Source: CAWJMD01 sp963700925
GTDB lineage: Bacteria; Actinomycetota; Actinomycetes; Actinomycetales; CAWJMD01
Direction of reading: 5' to 3'
NCBI GenBank assembly: GCA_963700925.1
Contig: OY969553.1
Span: 124,001-188,000, forward strand
Length of the DNA: 64,000 bases
Shown: piece after piece, positions 62,592-64,000 of the stretch
Layout: every line of letters starts with the position of its first letter
Position numbering within the stretch: the stretch's first letter is position 1
Position numbers and translations under genes: made by a program
The notes under the pieces: generated by a model
Told to the model about the DNA's origin: nothing
Database searches by the model: none
The model's input: the letters and a program-made list of their open reading frames with translations, nothing else

Positions 62592-63337
62592 GATCCTGCT
62601 CCTACTCGGTCGATGCCGAGGTTGGGGATGCCCACCTCGTTGATCAGGACCATCGGACGCGCTCGAGCCGTCGGGTCGGTCTGCACCGTCAGAGCCACGG
62701 TCACACGACCGACAGTCCGCAGCGTGGCCGCGGCCGTGATGGCCGCGGTCGCGGATGTCGTGCTGGGCACGACGGCCGCCGGAACGACGTCGACGGTCTG
62801 GTAGCTGAACAGCCAGGGTTCGCCACCGACACGAGCCGGCACGTGCCGCGTCAGCATCCGGTCGGTCACGGGCGTCGTGGCGAAGGTCCAGAACGGGCCG
62901 CTGCCGGCGATGGCCTCGAACCGGGCCTCACGCAGCTCGCGCGTGCCGTCAGGCAGCGGGGACATGTAGAAGCGCACCTGGATGGGTTGCGGGTCGAGCG
63001 CATCGGCGTCGATGAACGCGTGCATGGTCAGGCTCTCGTTGGCGATCGACGTGAAGACGGGCCTGTTCAGCGCCACACCCGACTCCCGGATCTCCGTGCC
63101 GGCCCGGATCACACGGGTCGTCTCGTTCATCGCCGTCGACCCCATGTTGGTGCTGTCGTTCAGGGCGCGGTTCTCCGTGAACGTGCGTGAGACGCTGACG
63201 ACCAGCCCGACCAGCATGGTCGTGACCATCGCGAGCAGCGTGATGGTGACGAGAAGCTCGGCCAGGGTGGCACCTGACTCGCGGCCCTGCTCGCGTGCCC
63301 GCTGCACGCGAGCGCGCACGATCCCCGCCCCGGTCAC
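62588..63337 (-). CDS. PilW-like prepilin with N-terminal methylation motif
   Basis: The 249-residue protein has a basic leader ending in Gly followed by the class III-like motif GATLAELLVTITLLAMV; cleavage would fall after that Gly and leave Glu at position +5. The helical stem continues to about 65. The soluble domain has no named fold. Minor pilins of this type prime pilus assembly. It overlaps the genes on both sides by 4 bases, so expression is coupled. The GTG/ATG start at 63337 is the only one that includes the leader. Confidence 0.85.
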   Translation of the reverse strand: MTGAGIVRARVQRAREQGRESGATLAELLVTITLLAMVTTMLVGLVVSVSRTFTENRALNDSTNMGSTAMNETTRVIRAGTEIRESGVALNRPVFTSIANESLTMHAFIDADALDPQPIQVRFYMSPLPDGTRELREARFEAIAGSGPFWTFATTPVTDRMLTRHVPARVGGEPWLFSYQTVDVVPAAVVPSTTSATAAITAAATLRTVGRVTVALTVQTDPTARARPMVLINEVGIPNLGIDRVGAGS

Positions 63338-64000
63338 GGCGTGACCCTCGGGTCGGAGACGACCAGGTCGCCGAGCGAGACTCCTGGCAGGGACCCGTTC
63401 GCGTCGCTGTCCACGACCGGTGTCAGCTGAGCGGCGGTGACCGTGATGGTCTGGCTACCCGACGTGCCGCGGTAGAGGCGCCACGTGCCGTAGGGCAGGG
63501 CGAGCGTGGCGTCGCCCGCAGCGTTGAGAGCCTGCCCGAACTGGTACGTCTGACCCGTCTGGCAGCCGGGGTCGTCGACGCCCACGGGTGGCGTCACCAG
63601 CACGGCCCTCACGTAGCGATCCGATGTGGTGGGAACGTTGACCGAGACCACACCCATCGGGACGTCGACGGTGGCGGGCAGGCCGGGCCCGGCGGCGACG
63701 TGCGCCTCGCGGACCCCACCGGGCCAGGCTCCGGGGTCGACCGACGCGCACGTGCTCGCCGGGGCCTCGCTGTTGCTGCCCGTGCCGGCGAACACGTCGA
63801 AGCCGGACGCGAAGGGGTAGGCGGTGAAGCTGCGGGTCGGGAAGGTCGTCGCGTTACCGGCGGTGACCACCGTTCCGGCCGACGTGGCATAGGCGGTGGT
63901 GTTGGCGAGCGTCGTGTTCATCGACGTGCCCGGGATGGCGACCGGGCGCGTCGGGGAATTCGTGGCGTAGCGGACCGAGATGGTCGCGGCCGCGTCGTAG
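63334..64000 (-). CDS. pilus-operon protein, 5' part outside the window
   Basis: The reading frame is open through the right edge, so the apparent ATG at 63921 is internal. The visible 222 residues are beta-rich, with YPFASGFDVFAG, a cysteine pair (TCASVDPGAW, DPGCQTGQTYQFG) and a C-terminal LYRGTSGSQTITVTAA. It overlaps the PilW-like gene by 4 bases, so it is probably another minor pilin (PilV-like) whose leader lies beyond the window. No family can be named from this part. Confidence 0.75.
   Translation of the reverse strand, partial: YDAAATISVRYATNSPTRPVAIPGTSMNTTLANTTAYATSAGTVVTAGNATTFPTRSFTAYPFASGFDVFAGTGSNSEAPASTCASVDPGAWPGGVREAHVAAGPGLPATVDVPMGVVSVNVPTTSDRYVRAVLVTPPVGVDDPGCQTGQTYQFGQALNAAGDATLALPYGTWRLYRGTSGSQTITVTAAQLTPVVDSDANGSLPGVSLGDLVVSDPRVTP

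Overview
The window is a high-GC, gene-dense actinobacterial chromosome segment. Codons are strongly GC-biased at the third position, GTG starts are common, and neighbouring genes often overlap by 4 bases. Several gene blocks are recognisably actinobacterial: ctaC-ctaD-ctaF near adoK and an ErpA-like gene; rsmB-fmt-def-priA-metK-coaBC-rpoZ-gmk-mihF; a pyr operon led by pyrR; bldD; and the nusB-efp-aroQ-aroB-aroK-aroC block. A class 1B dihydroorotate dehydrogenase (PyrD plus PyrK), a NifS-like/TusA pair and a type IV pilus locus beside aroC suggest the order Propionibacteriales (Nocardioidaceae-like). That placement is inference and was not tested.

Layout. 1-2.9 kb: remains of two genes encoding repeated META/HslJ-like domains, both broken by frame changes, around an ECF sigma factor gene. 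2.9-7.3 kb: an L,D-transpeptidase lipoprotein and cytochrome c oxidase subunits IV, I and II. 7.4-13.6 kb: a NifS-like protein without the usual PLP lysine plus TusA, then aat, adoK, an ErpA-like gene, glycerate kinase and nadA. 13.7-16.9 kb: two paralogous GH18 chitinases with matching promoters and palindromic repeats between them. 17-24.7 kb: metabolic and hypothetical genes, including cobT and a CobC-like aminotransferase. 24.7-37.3 kb: hisG-hisE-rpe and the housekeeping run from tam to mihF. 37.4-38.7 kb: an AbiEi-like/nuclease-like gene bracketed by palindromic repeats. 38.7-49.6 kb: a minus-strand pyrimidine operon, pyrR-B-C-(membrane protein)-carA-carB-pyrK-D-F. 49.9-56.3 kb: bldD, then nusB, efp and the shikimate genes, with an AbiE-type toxin-antitoxin pair placed between aroQ and aroB on the opposite strand. 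56.4-64 kb: a type IV pilus locus (pilM, pilN, pilO, a P-position protein, prepilin peptidase, PilX- and PilW-like proteins, and one gene cut by the window edge).

The pyr operon encodes the whole route from bicarbonate to UMP except orotate phosphoribosyltransferase (PyrE), and a PyrR-binding sequence lies just before the pyrR start. The aro genes cover dehydroquinate synthesis, its dehydration, shikimate phosphorylation and chorismate synthesis. The pil genes form the inner-membrane platform, the peptidase and minor-pilin-like proteins.

The least ordinary features are short inverted repeats whose outer ends read GCGAA/TTCGC. One type surrounds a chitinase, one surrounds the AbiEi-like gene, and one is read as protein at the C-terminus of CarB. 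There are also many short tandem repeats of 9-17 bp. No rRNA, tRNA, CRISPR array, insertion sequence or riboswitch was recognised, and no gap between genes exceeds about 300 bases.
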